Positions 8,603 through 17,861 of a stretch of 36,625 nucleotides of DNA are shown here, in pieces. Position numbers and translations under genes: made by a program. Under the pieces are notes generated by a model, which saw nothing but the letters and a program-made list of their open reading frames with translations, was not told where the DNA came from and ran no database searches. Source of the DNA: Basidiobolus meristosporus CBS 931.73 (Eukaryota; Basidiobolomycota; Basidiobolomycetes; Basidiobolales; Basidiobolaceae); NCBI GenBank assembly GCA_002104905.1, contig MCFE01000780.1, positions 1-36,625 on the forward strand, read 5' to 3'. Position 1 is the stretch's first letter, and each line of letters starts with the position of its first letter.

Positions 8603-8952
8603 TGTTGTAAAAATTCGTATTTTCCACCTAAATATTCACCTAACTTAGTCACTTAGAGCATCACCTTCAAATCCTAGAGAATACTGACCAAATTCCTTGT
8701 CGGGATTTACTTAGAATATTTTCACCAAAATACCAGGTACCCAGAACATGAAAATTCTCAAAGTTGTCCAAACAGCCCCAAACTTTGCACACATGTTCTT
8801 GGGACCTTCCTTAACCTATTCTACATGTTTGTAATGCCAAGACCATGTAAAAGTATAAATACTACTTTTACATTCAATAAATCATTAAGTGAAAACCACA
8901 TAATCTACTTGTTCTCCAAATCACTTCCAATATCTCCAAGACTCTTACAACA
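8603..8952 (+). repeat. Copia-A 3' LTR (copy 3)
   Basis: 350 bp, by eye identical to the 5' LTR at 4265-4614. TATAAATA lies at 8854 and AATAAA at 8876. It is followed by the right-hand TTATC. Confidence 0.95.
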
Positions 8953-8957
8953 TTATC
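8953..8957 (+). repeat. Target-site duplication, right (TTATC)
   Basis: TTATC follows the 3' LTR of copy 3 and repeats 4260-4264. The copy 2 RT continues from TAGGAGAACGCAG. Confidence 0.95.
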
Positions 8958-9638
8958 TAGGAGAACGCAGTTACTACTTAGGGATTAAGTTCTCCATAGA
9001 CAGAAGTACCCAGACTATCACCCTATGTCAATCCAAGTATATTCAAGACATACTAAAGAAGTATCAAATGAAAGACTGTAAACCAGCAGCTACCTCAATG
9101 GAGACAAACCTTAACTTGTCAAAACTCAACCAACTCAAGAGAGCTTAGTGCAATCTGAAAGCCCTGACTTTCCTTATCAATTGATGGTTGACTGTCTAAA
9201 GTATATCATGCATGGAACATGTACAGATATCTCATATTCAGTGGGAGTTGTAAGCCAGTGTAATCAGAACTATGGATCTGATCATATTGCAGCTGTTAAG
9301 CAGATTTTTAGATATCAAAAAGGAACTGCTGATATCTGCTTAAGATACACTTATAGGGAATCAGAGTGGGAACTTGTAGTATACTCTGATGCTGATTGGG
9401 GACAAAATTTAGAAGATAGAAGAACTACCACAGGATACACCTCACTTCACTGTAAAGGAGCAATTTCATGGAATTCACAAAGTAACCAACTGTGGCACCT
9501 TCTACCACAGAGGCAGAGTACATGACAGCCTGTGAAGCTACCAAAGAGGCAATATGGTTAAGAAAGCTTTTTACAGATTTAGGCCTATGTCAAAAACACC
9601 TATTACTTTATTTCATGATAATCAAGGATGCATACAAT
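8958..9638 (+). pseudogene. Copia-A RT/RNase H 3' part (copy 2)
   Basis: This continues the copy 2 pol broken at 4259 and matches copy 3 from 7700 to about 8380. Motifs include SYYLGIKFSIDRSTQTITL, KPAATSMETNLN, GTADICLRYTYRE, YSDADWGQNLEDRRTTTGYT and CKGAISWNS. A 1-bp change after NLN shifts the frame near 9117, and another in TGGAATTCACAAAG (9470s) abolishes the frame into the EAEYMAAC motif, where ATGACAGCC replaces ATGGCAGCC. RNase H is then split by the 210-bp insertion at 9639. The reading frame that seems to begin in the LTR at 8825 is a fortuitous fusion. Confidence 0.88.
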
Positions 9639-9848
9639 AGACTTGTTCCATTGTGCTGTTGCTCATAGTGCCAGAAAGTGCTGTATATTTTGTTATTACT
9701 TGATATTTTAGGGTCATATGCATGTCAATTTTGATCCCAAATTGGCACTGTATGGCACCATCCGGCACTCTGTGGCATGATCAGGCACCATCTGGCATGC
9801 TATGGCACTATTAGGCACTATGATCAGCTGGAATGATGGAACAAGTCT
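9639..9848. mobile_element. 210-bp TIR element (MITE-like) in copy 2 RNase H
   Basis: A 210-bp insertion separates GGATGCATACAAT from AATTAGGTAGAAATCC, which are contiguous in copy 3. Its ends are inverted repeats: AGACTTGTTCCAT at the left and ATGGAACAAGTCT at the right, 13 bp perfect. Weaker similarity extends about 35 bp inward to CATAGTGCC. The flanking AAT/AAT suggests a 3-bp target duplication. The interior is non-coding and repeats a GGCAC or GGCAT word many times. No transposase is encoded, so it would be a non-autonomous DNA transposon. The superfamily cannot be named from the ends. Confidence 0.75.
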
Positions 9849-9984
9849 AATTAGGTAGAAATCCAACTTTTCATGCTGGAGCTCAGCACATAGATACCAA
9901 ACATCATTTCATAGGTGAAGCTATAGAGAATAACTTAGTTAGCTTAGTTTACTGCCGTTCAAATGAGATGATTGCAGACATATT
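9849..9984 (+). pseudogene. Copia-A RNase H tail (copy 2), truncated
   Basis: Continuation of copy 2 RNase H after the 210-bp insertion. It matches copy 3 LGRNPTFHARTKHID through MIADIF (8385-8520). It ends at CAGACATATT, where the reverse-oriented LTR of copy 4 begins, so the last ~25 codons and the 3' LTR of copy 2 are lost. Confidence 0.88.
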
Positions 9985-10331
9985 TGTTGTAAGAGTCTTG
10001 GAGATATTGGAAGTGATTGGGAGGACAAGTAGATTATGTGGTTTTCACTTAATAACTTAATCAGTGTAAAAGTAGTTTTATACTTCTACATGGTATTGGC
10101 ATAACAAACATGTAGAATAGGTTAAGGAAGGTCCCAAGAACATGTGTGCCAGGTTTGGAGTTGTTTGGACAACTTTGAGAATATTCATGATCTGGGTACC
10201 TGGTATTTTGGTGAAAATATTCTAAATAAATCCCAACAAGAAATCTGGTCAGTATTCTCTAGGATTTGAAGGTATTGATCTAAGAGACCAAGTTAGGTGA
10301 GTATTTAGGTGGAATTACAGATTTTTACAAA
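9985..10331 (-). repeat. Copia-A 3' LTR (copy 4)
   Basis: About 347 bp, the reverse complement of the Copia-A LTR: on the plus strand it begins TGTTGTAAGAGTCTTGG and ends GATTTTTACAAA. Many substitutions separate it from the copy 3 LTR, including TTAATCAGTGT for the AATAAATC segment. Confidence 0.9.
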
Positions 10332-10343
10332 GCTCCCACTTAG
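10332..10343 (-). promoter_or_regulatory. Polypurine tract of copy 4
   Basis: Read on the minus strand, the segment gives a purine-rich AAGTGGGAGC next to the LTR, like GCTGAGTGGGAG in copy 3. It directly follows the pol stop (10344-10346). Confidence 0.65.
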
Positions 10344-13300
10344 CTATATGTTGATGCTGACTAGTCCTAATTTTGACCTAAGATGTACAAACTTGTGTCT
10401 AGCTAATGGTTTGATAAATATATCTGCAATCATTTCATCTGAGGGACAGTAAGCTAAGCTAACTAAGTTATTCTCTATAGCTTCACCTATGAAATGAAGC
10501 TCAGTATCTATGTGCTGAGCTCCAGCATGAAAAGTTGGATTTCTACCTAATTGTATAAATCCTTGATTATCATGAAATAAAGTAATAGGTGTTTTTGACA
10601 TAGACCTAAATTTATAAAAGGCTTTCTTAGCCACATTGCTTCTTTTGTAGCTTCACAGGCTGCCATGTACTCTGCCTCTGTGGTAGAAGGTGCCACAGTT
10701 GGTTACTTTGTGAATTCCATGAAATTGCTCCTTTACAGTGAAGTAAGGTGTATCCTGTGGTAGTTCTTCTGTCTTCTAAGTTTTGTCCCCAATCTGCATC
10801 AGAGTATCCCACAAGATCCTGTTCTGAATCCTTATAAGTGTATCTTAAGCAGATATCAGCAGTTCCTTTTAGGTATCTAAAAATCCGCTTAACTGCTGCA
10901 ATACAATCAGATCCATAGTTCTGATTATGTTGGCTGACAACTCCCACTGAATATGAAATATCTGGATGTGTTCCAAGCATGATATACATCAGAATGCAGA
11001 CCATAGATTGATAAGGAAAGTCAGGGCTTTCAGATGCACCAAGCTCTCTTGAGTTGGTTAAGATTTGACCAAGTTAAGATTTGTCTCCATTGGGGTAGCA
11101 GGTGGTTTAGAGTCTTCCATTTGGTACTTCTTTAGTATATCTTGAATATACTTGGATCAGCATAGGGTTATATTCCGGGTGCTTCTGTCTATGGAGAACT
11201 TAATCCCTAAGTAGTAGCTGAGTTCTCCTAGATCAGACATCTTGAACTCCTTAGATAGGCTGGATTTAGTCTCTTCCAATGTTGCTAGGTTATGGTGGCT
11301 ATAATAAGATCATCCACATATAGAGCTAATAGAACTGGATTTGCTCTATCTGGATTATAGTATATACTATAGTCAGCATTACTTCTTTTGAAACTCAAAG
11401 ATTCCAAACAAGAATCTATCTTGCAATTCCAGGCTCTTGGTGATTGTCTGAGACCATATAGTGCCTTTTTAAGCTTGCAGACCAAATGGGGATTATCTTG
11501 GTCATCAAACCCATCAGGCTGGTTCTTATACATGTCCTCAGCAAGTTCTCCATGCAAGAATACTGCTTTACATCCATTTGATGAATAAAAAACTTATATT
11601 TGGCTGCAATAGCCAAAATTAATATGATGGAATTAAACTTGGCTACCAGTGCAAAGGTTGCAGTATAGTCAAGTCCTTTTGTCTGAGAGTATCATTTGGC
11701 CACAAGTCTTGCTTTGTATCTTCAATTGTACTATTAGCCTTGTATTTTGTCCTGAAGACCCATCTGCATCCAATTGATTTTTGGTTGATTGGTAACTTGA
11801 CCAAGTCCCAGGTTTGATTTTCCATCTGGGCCTGATATTCCTCAGTCATTGCCAGTCTCCAAAACTCCATCTGAGGGCTATTTAGGGCCTCTTTTACAGT
11901 CTGGGGCTCATCAATATGGACTGAATTGGCATAGGCTAGGTTTGTACCCTCATTGATGTAGTAATTTGGGCTATTTCTTGTCCAATTAGATCTCCAGGCA
12001 TTTGATACTGGAATGATCACTTCTGAGATACTCCTGGGCACTGAATCTGGCTGAACTATGGTTGTAGAGTCCTTTGGAGTGAAAAATATTTCAATGTTTT
12101 GCTCTGATTCAATTCTGACAATTGGTAGACTGGAGAACAGATTTTTATCATCATCTGATGTCATTTTTTGTGAAAATTTTGAATATTCATCAAACAACAC
12201 ATCCCTGGACGTGATTAGCTTCTTTGCTTTGGTATTGTAGAGTCTATTTACTTTACTCTCATTGCAGCAGCCCAAAAATATGCATTTACACTCTTTGGCT
12301 CAAATTTTTACTGATTTCAGGACAGTTTCTTGGCATATGCTGTACACCCAAATATTATTAGATGTTCTGCACTTAGTCTGTATCCATATCATGCTTCAAA
12401 TGGAGTAGAATCACAAAGTATTCTGTTATAACTCCTATTTTTAAGATATACAGCAGTGGCAACTGATTCCGCCCAAAAATCACAGGATAGTTTTTGATCA
12501 TGGATCATAGATCTTGCCATACCAATTATTGATCTGCTGGCATGTTCTGCTACTCCATTTTGCTGTGGGGAATATGGTACAGTAGTCTCTTGCTTTATCC
12601 CTTCAATTTTGCAGAAGTGGATGAAGAGTTTTGAGGTATATTCTGCACCATTGTCAGAGCATATTTCTTGATTTTTTTGCCGGTTTCTCTCTCCGTGATG
12701 GCTTTTAACTACCTGAACTTAGACAGAGCTTCTTCCTTTCTCTCCATGACTTAGACCCATGTGTATCTTGTATAACCATCAATAAAAGCAATTAAATACT
12801 TCATCCTGCCTAAGGATAAATATTTCATAGGTCCACACAGATCTGAGTGAATTAGATCTAGTTTTTTCTTAATTTTGATTAACCCAGAGTTCTTGAAAGG
12901 TTGTCTGGCTTGTTTCCCATATATGCAGGCTTCACAATGCTCCAAATTAGCTGGGGGATCAATTTTTACTCCCAAAATTAGCTGATCTTTGATCATTTTT
13001 CACAAATAGTCAAAATCAACACAACCAAATCTCCAGAGCCAAAGCATTGGTGTTACTTCATTCAATTTACTTATATTGGATTCCAAATATGATGGAATAT
13101 AAGTCAACTGGTATAGATTCTGATCTCTGATACCCAAAGCAATATGGGCACCATTTTGATCAGTGATCTTGCATTTAGAATTGTCAAAGCTGAAACTAAG
13201 TCCTTCTGCAGTGGCCTTGCTCACAGATAGTAGGTTCTTGGCTATTTCTGGTACATAGAGTACTTCTTTGAAAGTCAGTGTATGGCTTCCTTCACCGCCT

Positions 13301-13696
13301 CCTAGTCTTACTTGGATAGTACCTACTCCCACTGCATCAAGTGTTCTGTTGTCACACATGAAAACCTTCTTAATTGGAATTTCTTGTTATTGGGTAAAAA
13401 GTTCTTTTTGGTGTGTAAAGTGTTGAGATGCTTCACAGTCAATATACCACATCTGAGAATCCCTGTTTGTGGTCATTTCTAGTGCAGATAGGAATAGTCT
13501 ATCTTTGGTTATTGCAGCATTTCCATATTCAGGCTTCTTTTGCTGATTATCTTTCTATTTGAGGCCCTGGTCTGATGTGTGTCCTTTCCTTTTGCAGTAG
13601 TTACAAAACAGGTTGCTGTTGCCTTTGTAGGGTCTTGGATACCTCCAATGTTGATTTTCATTGCTTATTAAAGCATTTTCATCTTCATTCTTATTG
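10344..13696 (-). pseudogene. Copia-A pol (copy 4): zinc knuckle, PR, IN, RT, RNase H
   Basis: Read on the minus strand, this covers the C-terminal gag and the whole pol. The CCHC knuckle near 13580-13620 has lost its last Cys (TSDQG for TSDRC). The protease motif near 13440 reads YIDCEASQHF instead of YIDSGASQHF, so the catalytic triplet is destroyed. The integrase finger (13000s) reads LWRFGCVDF for HRRFGHINF, losing two histidines, while HCEACIYGKQ is kept. RT keeps CRWVFRTKYKA, CKLKKALYGLRQSPRAW and LYVDDLIIA (about 11300). RNase H keeps YSDADWGQNLEDRR and the terminal LRSKLGLVSINI. At least seven frame changes occur. The TTT run at the site of the copy 3 frameshift is three bases here (about 12350). 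Nonfunctional. Confidence 0.9.
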
Positions 13697-13700
13697 GTGC
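13697..13700 (+). repeat. Target-site duplication of 1-kb repeat, left (GTGC)
   Basis: GTGC before the repeat recurs at 14711-14714 after it. In uninterrupted Copia-A gag the two flanks are contiguous (compare the reverse complement of 5215-5240). Confidence 0.65.
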
Positions 13701-14710
13701 AGCAGTGGGGTGACAGTGACACCCACTGACAGATGTGCTCATTCTCATATTTTCTACTTCCCTATGTCTCTACTACCCTTATTTCAGTTTTAACCCATTT
13801 GTCTTACCTGATCAGTACTATCCCATAAGCTGGTTGACTCTCACACCTGATTACCTTATTGCATAAGTTATCCCTCACTTTATGTGAGACTACTAGCAGT
13901 GAGTGCTCCTATATTAGGCAGGTACCTGCACCAGTACCCATGACACATGATGAACCTGTGTAATCATCCCTACCATTTCCATACCATATATGGTATCCCT
14001 AAGTTACATAGGTTTCAGGGTACTGATTTCTGATTGGTTGGATGTGCTGTGCCTCTTAGAAACTTCTGGCACCTACTTAGAACATTCTTAGGTCATTGTG
14101 ATGTCATCAAGATTTCTATTGATATCTGGAACCTTTGGCAACACCATGATTAGTAATCACTTAGCCAGTAAGAAAAGTTTACAAGGGAGGCTATCCCTCA
14201 CCTGTTGCTACCTGAACTTTGAACCCCAGACCACACAACATTCCCAGGAAACCACACTGACAGCCAACTGACCTTGGAGGCACTACTTGTGAGGAATACT
14301 CTGAGTAGGTATCTTTTATTATATTTGAATCTTTCCCAAGTTTGTTCTTGTACAGGCAAAGATACTTTTCATTCTTTGTAACTATTGACCACAGCTGCAT
14401 TCTTATCAAGTCCTTGCTGGTGGAGTTTACAGTTGTTTTGACTTTGGAAGCTTTAGTACATTGCCATCTCAAAGGATGCTGAACCCAGCACATACTTTTG
14501 TTAAGATGCCAACCAAGTAAGGGATTTTAGCTCAATAGTTTTCACTTGACAAGCTTGTGGCTTTATTCCCCATCACATTAGATTAGAGACAGAACCCAAG
14601 TATTCCTAGCAAACTTTTGCCAGAGATTATTGCACCCAGTGAGCACCCCACACACAAAACACTTGAGAAGTGTTGGATGTATCTCTCCCTTGGACTTATA
14701 CACCACCACA
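13701..14710 (-). mobile_element. Orphan ~1-kb LTR-like repeat, copy L
   Basis: A 1010-bp segment interrupts gag of copy 4 exactly between its zinc-knuckle part and its N-terminal part. A second copy in opposite orientation is at 17862-18933. Comparing the two gives sharp ends: TGTGGTGGTGTATA... and ...GTCACCCCACTACA in element orientation (TG...CA, decayed here to TGCT at one end), with a 4-bp duplication GTGC. Single copies with TG...CA ends and short duplications are typical of solo LTRs. The parental internal region is not in the window. It contains an open frame of about 100 codons at 14191-14493 (minus strand) that is shared with the other copy. Confidence 0.72.
14191..14493 (-). other. 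Open frame inside ~1-kb repeat (copy L), unknown
   Basis: A 100-codon frame starting MCWVQHPLRWQC and containing SIVTKNEKYLCLYKNKLGK, DTYSEYSSQVVPPRSVGCQ and CGLG. The same frame is kept in the other copy at 18163-18435 with mostly conservative changes, although the upstream part of that copy has a TGA in place of the Trp codon of LRW. No known domain is recognised. It may be a real short peptide, or simply a chance frame in an LTR whose two copies have not diverged far. Confidence 0.35.
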
Positions 14711-14714
14711 GTGC
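14711..14714 (+). repeat. Target-site duplication of 1-kb repeat, right (GTGC)
   Basis: GTGC directly after CACCACCACA, matching 13697-13700. Confidence 0.65.
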
Positions 14715-15300
14715 TTTATTTTCTTAATTCTTCAACCAGGAGCCTTCTAAATAAGTAATTTCAGGCCAAATCTTCAGTTCTAGACTCTAGGGCTGATACA
14801 AGGCCCTGAGACTTGTCTGTCAGGCTATTCAGGATGGTAACTATCACATCCTCATCAGTAGTTGGTACGCCCACAGATTCCATCTCATCTACCAGCATGG
14901 TAGTTCTGTTAGTTAGATTTTTCATTTCTTCTCCTGGCAGCATCTTTGTAGCAAAGAATTTTTGCCGCAGATACATTTTCTTAGCAGCTGAACATGACTG
15001 GTAGGTGTCTTCAATGCCTTCCAGGCATTCTTTGCTGTTTTTGCTCTTGAGCATTGAATTAGCAATTTGTCTTTAACATTAATGCAAATGCAGTTAAAGG
15101 CACTTTGTTCTTTCTTCTGGTACTTTAAGGCTTCCTCTTCCACATTTTTAGGAGGGCATTCTTCTCCCATGACAGTATCTCAAAGGCCTCTTTCTTTTAG
15201 CAGCAGCTTTCCCTTCACCTTCCACACTTGGTAGTAAGATCTATCCAACTTTTTGGCAGAGGGGAAAATTCCAGTAATAACAGTAGTAGACATTCCAGAG
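14715..15300 (-). pseudogene. Copia-A gag N-terminal part (copy 4)
   Basis: On the minus strand this begins with MSTTVITGIFPSAKKLD and contains YYQVWKVKGKLLLKERGL, KYQKKEQSAFNCICIN, CSRAKTAKNAWKAL and GVPTTDEDVIVTILNSLTD, matching residues 1 to about 190 of copy 3 Gag. Frames shift at about 15175 and again near 15020, so three overlapping open segments are needed to follow it. The downstream part (zinc knuckle) is displaced to 13.6 kb by the 1-kb insertion. Nonfunctional. Confidence 0.88.
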
Positions 15301-15311
15301 AGTGACAGCTC

Positions 15312-15324
15312 AGGGTTCATAGCC
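15312..15324 (-). promoter_or_regulatory. Primer-binding site of copy 4
   Basis: On the minus strand it reads GGCTATGAACCCT, two to three mismatches from GGTTATGAGCCCC of copy 3, and lies directly between the LTR remnant and gag. Confidence 0.65.
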
Positions 15325-15384
15325 GGTTGTAAGAGTCTTGGAGATATTGGAAGTGATTGGGAGGACAAGTAGATTATGTGGTTT
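15325..15384 (-). repeat. Copia-A 5' LTR remnant (copy 4)
   Basis: 60 bp matching the inner end of the LTR in reverse orientation (GGTTGTAAGAGTCTTGGAGA through AGATTATGTGGTTT). Homology stops abruptly at 15384 and forward copy 5 begins. Confidence 0.85.
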
Positions 15385-17395
15385 GAGTATGACCACAAAC
15401 AAGGATCCTCAGACTCTGCAGCATTGCAACAGTTTACACACCAAAAGGAACTTCTTACCCAATGTTAAGAAATTCCAAGATGATTTTCATGGGTGAATAT
15501 AGAACACTGGACATAATTAATGAGGGAGCTATCCAAGTAAGCCTCAGAAGTAGTGAAGGAAGCTGCACACTCACCTTCAAAGGAGTACTTTATGCTCCAA
15601 AAGCAGTAAAGTGCCTACTATCTGTAAACAAGGCCACAGCAGAAGGACTCAGCTTCAGTTTTAACACTTCTGAATGTAGAATCACGGATCAAAATGGTGC
15701 CCATAAAGCTTTGGGTATCAGAGGTCAGAGAATATACAAGTTGACTTATATTCCATTGTATATGGGACCTAATGCTAGTAACATAAATAAAGAAATACTA
15801 ATGCTTTGGCACAGGAGATTTGAGAGCATCAATATTGATTATTTGCATAAGATTATCAAGGATCAACTGATTTCTGGAGTAAAGCTTGATCCCCCCGCAA
15901 ATTTGGAGCACTTTGAATTCCACATATATGGCAAACAAGCCAGGTATTTACTGAAGAGCTCTGGTATAATCAAACCAGAATAAAATTAGATCTAATTCAC
16001 TCAGATCCGTGTAGACCTATGCAAATTTATCCCACAGCAGGATAGAATTGTTAATCACTTCAATTGATAATTAAATAAGATATATATGGGTCTACTTTAT
16101 GCAAAGAAAGGAAGAGGCCTTGTAGAAGCTAAGGAAGATCTAAAAAATGGTCGAGAGAGAAACTGGTGAAAAGAATCAAGAAAATATGCTCAGACAATGT
16201 TGGAGAATAGACCTCAAAACTCTTCATCCACTACTGCAAAGTTAACATGATTAAGCAAGAGACTGATGTACCATACTCCCCACAGCAAAATGGTGTGTCA
16301 GAATGTGCAAGCAGATTGACTATTGATATGGCCAAAGTCATGACTTATGATTAATATTATTGTATGATTTTGAGTGGAATTAGTTGCTATAGCTATATAT
16401 CTCAAAAATAGGAGCTACAGCAGAATAGCTTGTGAATCAACACCACTTGATGCATGGTATGAACACTGACCAAGTGCAGATCATCTAAAAATACCAGGAT
16501 GCACAGCACATGCCAAGAAACTGTTCAAAAATGAGTCAAAATTTGAGTCAATAAGTGTAGAATGCTTATTTTTAGGCTATTCCAACACCAGAGCAAAGAA
16601 GCTGATCAGGTCAAGGGATGTGTTGTTTGGTGAGTTTTTAAATTCCACACAAAATAACATCTGTTGATGACAAAAATCTGATATCAAGTCTGCCAATAGT
16701 CAAAATTGAGCCAGAGCAAAATAAAGAAATTAATTTACTCCAGAGGACTCCACAACCATGGCTCAGCCTAAATCAGTGCCCAGGAGTATCCTCCAGATGA
16801 TTTCCTCAGTATGAGATGGCATGATGTCCAACTGAACCAGAAATAGCCCAAATCTTGATATCAATCAGGGTTCAAACTTATCATATGCCTATTCATTTGA
16901 TATTGATTAGCCACAGACTGTCAAAGAGGCCAGAAACAGCCCTCTAACAAGCTTTTGGAGATCTGCAATCACTGAGGAACCATAAGCCCTGATGGAAAAT
17001 CAAACTTGGGACTTAGTCATATTCCTCAACAACCAAAAATTAATTGGATGCAAATGTGTCTTCAAGACAAAGTACAAGGCTGAAATTACAGTTGAAAGAC
17101 ACAACAAAAAACTTGTGGCCAAAGAATACTCTCAAACAAAAGAATTGGACCATATTGAAACCTTTGCACCAGTCACCAAGTCTAACTCCATCAGACTAAT
17201 ACTGGATATTGCAGCCAAAAATACGTCTTTTATTCAACAAATGGATGTAGATACAGCATTTTTGAATGGAGAACTTGATGAGGACCAGAACATGAATCTG
17301 CCTGATGGCATTTTGACCAAGATAACTACCATTTGGTCTGCAAGCTTAAAAAGTCTCTATATGGTCTCCAACAGTCCCATTGAGCCAGGTTCTAG
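15385..17395 (+). pseudogene. Copia-A pol fragment (copy 5), strongly decayed
   Basis: This matches copy 3 from 5445 (MTTNKDSQ) to about 7500, in the same order. 15462-15983 is open and covers the protease tail and pre-integrase region (FMGEYRTLD, LRSSEGSCTLTFKGVLYAP, KATAEGLSFSF, HRRFESINIDYL). The protease Asp-Ser-Gly is deleted. In the integrase finger HCEAC has become HFEFH. IN continues in broken frames to about 16640 (SDPCRPM and SPQQNGVSECAS recognisable). RT reappears at 16992-17417 (ENQTWDLVIF, CKCVFKTKYKAE, FAPVTKSNSIRLI, DTAFLNGELDEDQNM). Homology ends at about 17395, before the YVDD box. It is more diverged than copies 1-4, hence the oldest. No LTR or gag is attached. Confidence 0.85.
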
Positions 17396-17822
17396 CATTA
17401 ACCACTTGCTTCTTTGAATCCAGGATAATGCATATGGAAGGGATGAAGAACATTCTGTTTAGCCATGAGATCCCAAAGATCCCATGGTAGGCTGGCCTTA
17501 ACATGACTACATGCTAGACTACTTGTAGCCCCCTGAATAGTAACTCACTCTGCATCATCACACTCCATGCTTTCATAGATCTTCAGTGTATTCTGACTTT
17601 AAGGCTTCAATACAAAGACTACAGTTGCTCCCTCCCATGTTGCAATAGGTTTCTCTGTGGGCTTCATCATTGGACACTGCTGTTGTGCTTCAAGCACTTT
17701 ACAGTGCTCCTCTGTTGTTACATCTGGAAATGGCTTTATTCCAGTTGATGATATTGAGGCACTTGATCTCCATCTTTACAGCAAAGTTCCAGCATTCTCT
17801 CCCTGGGATGTTGATTGCTGTA
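17396..17822. other. Unassigned sequence between copy 5 and TIR-like end
   Basis: About 430 bp with no homology I could recognise to the other elements in the window. The longest frames look fortuitous. GAGATCCCAAAGATCCCATGG is a small imperfect repeat. I see nothing that supports a gene. Confidence 0.4.
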
Positions 17823-17823
17823 T

Positions 17824-17861
17824 AGACTTGTTCCATCATACTGCGGCAGGGTGTGTGGCGT
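17824..17861. repeat. End of a second TIR-like element
   Basis: AGACTTGTTCCATCATA starts at 17824. It shares AGACTTGTTCCATCAT with the inverted right end of the 210-bp element at 9639-9848. The following 1-kb repeat begins 38 bp later, so the element appears interrupted. The sequence after that repeat (18938-19080) has GGCAC words like the 210-bp element, but I did not find the opposite terminal repeat. Confidence 0.45.

Larger units (their letters stand above)
4265..8952 (+). mobile_element. Young near-intact Copia-A element (copy 3)
   Basis: This is a complete Ty1/copia retrotransposon of 4688 bp: 350-bp LTR, PBS, one Gag-Pol reading region, polypurine tract, 350-bp LTR. It is flanked by the 5-bp duplication TTATC. 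The two LTRs appear identical by eye, so insertion was recent. Domain order is Gag-CCHC, PR, IN, RT, RNase H, which defines the copia superfamily. The only obvious defect is a 1-bp insertion in the integrase region near 6575-6578. It sits inside the RT of copy 2, which is the same family. Confidence 0.95.
724..9984 (+). mobile_element. Copia-A copy 2, interrupted and 3'-truncated
   Basis: This Ty1/copia element consists of 724-4259 and 8958-9984, in that order and orientation. It starts with an LTR (TGTTGTAAAA at 724) placed inside gag of copy 1. It has PBS, gag, PR, IN, RT and part of RNase H, all pseudogenised. It was split by copy 3 (4265-8952) in the RT region and by a 210-bp TIR element in RNase H. 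Reverse copy 4 cuts it off at 9985, so its 3' LTR and right target duplication are not seen. The left flank GTATC (719-723) is the expected target-duplication half. Confidence 0.85.
9985..15384 (-). mobile_element. Copia-A copy 4, reverse orientation, 5' LTR truncated
   Basis: A full Copia-A internal region lies on the minus strand, with its 3' LTR at 9985-10331, pol 10344-13696, gag 14715-15300, PBS 15312-15324 and only 60 bp of the 5' LTR (15325-15384). A ~1-kb LTR-like repeat is inserted at 13701-14710. Its left flank ATATT has no recognisable partner because the right end is broken at 15384/15385, where forward copy 5 begins. It inserted into RNase H of copy 2. Confidence 0.9.

Noticed and set aside
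8825-9148. 107-codon open frame joining LTR sequence to RT
   Set aside because: It starts in the 3' LTR of copy 3 and runs across the target duplication into copy 2 RT. It is a chance fusion at an insertion boundary.
14518-14572. tRNA-like stretch (GGGATTTTAGCTCAATAG ... TTATTCCCC) in the 1-kb repeat, also in the copy at 18001-18055
   Set aside because: It has an A-box-like TAGCTCAATAG and a weak B-box-like region, but it is only about 52 nt long, has no proper T-arm or closed acceptor stem, and cannot fold as a cloverleaf. Not called as tRNA; a SINE-like Pol III promoter remains only a faint possibility.
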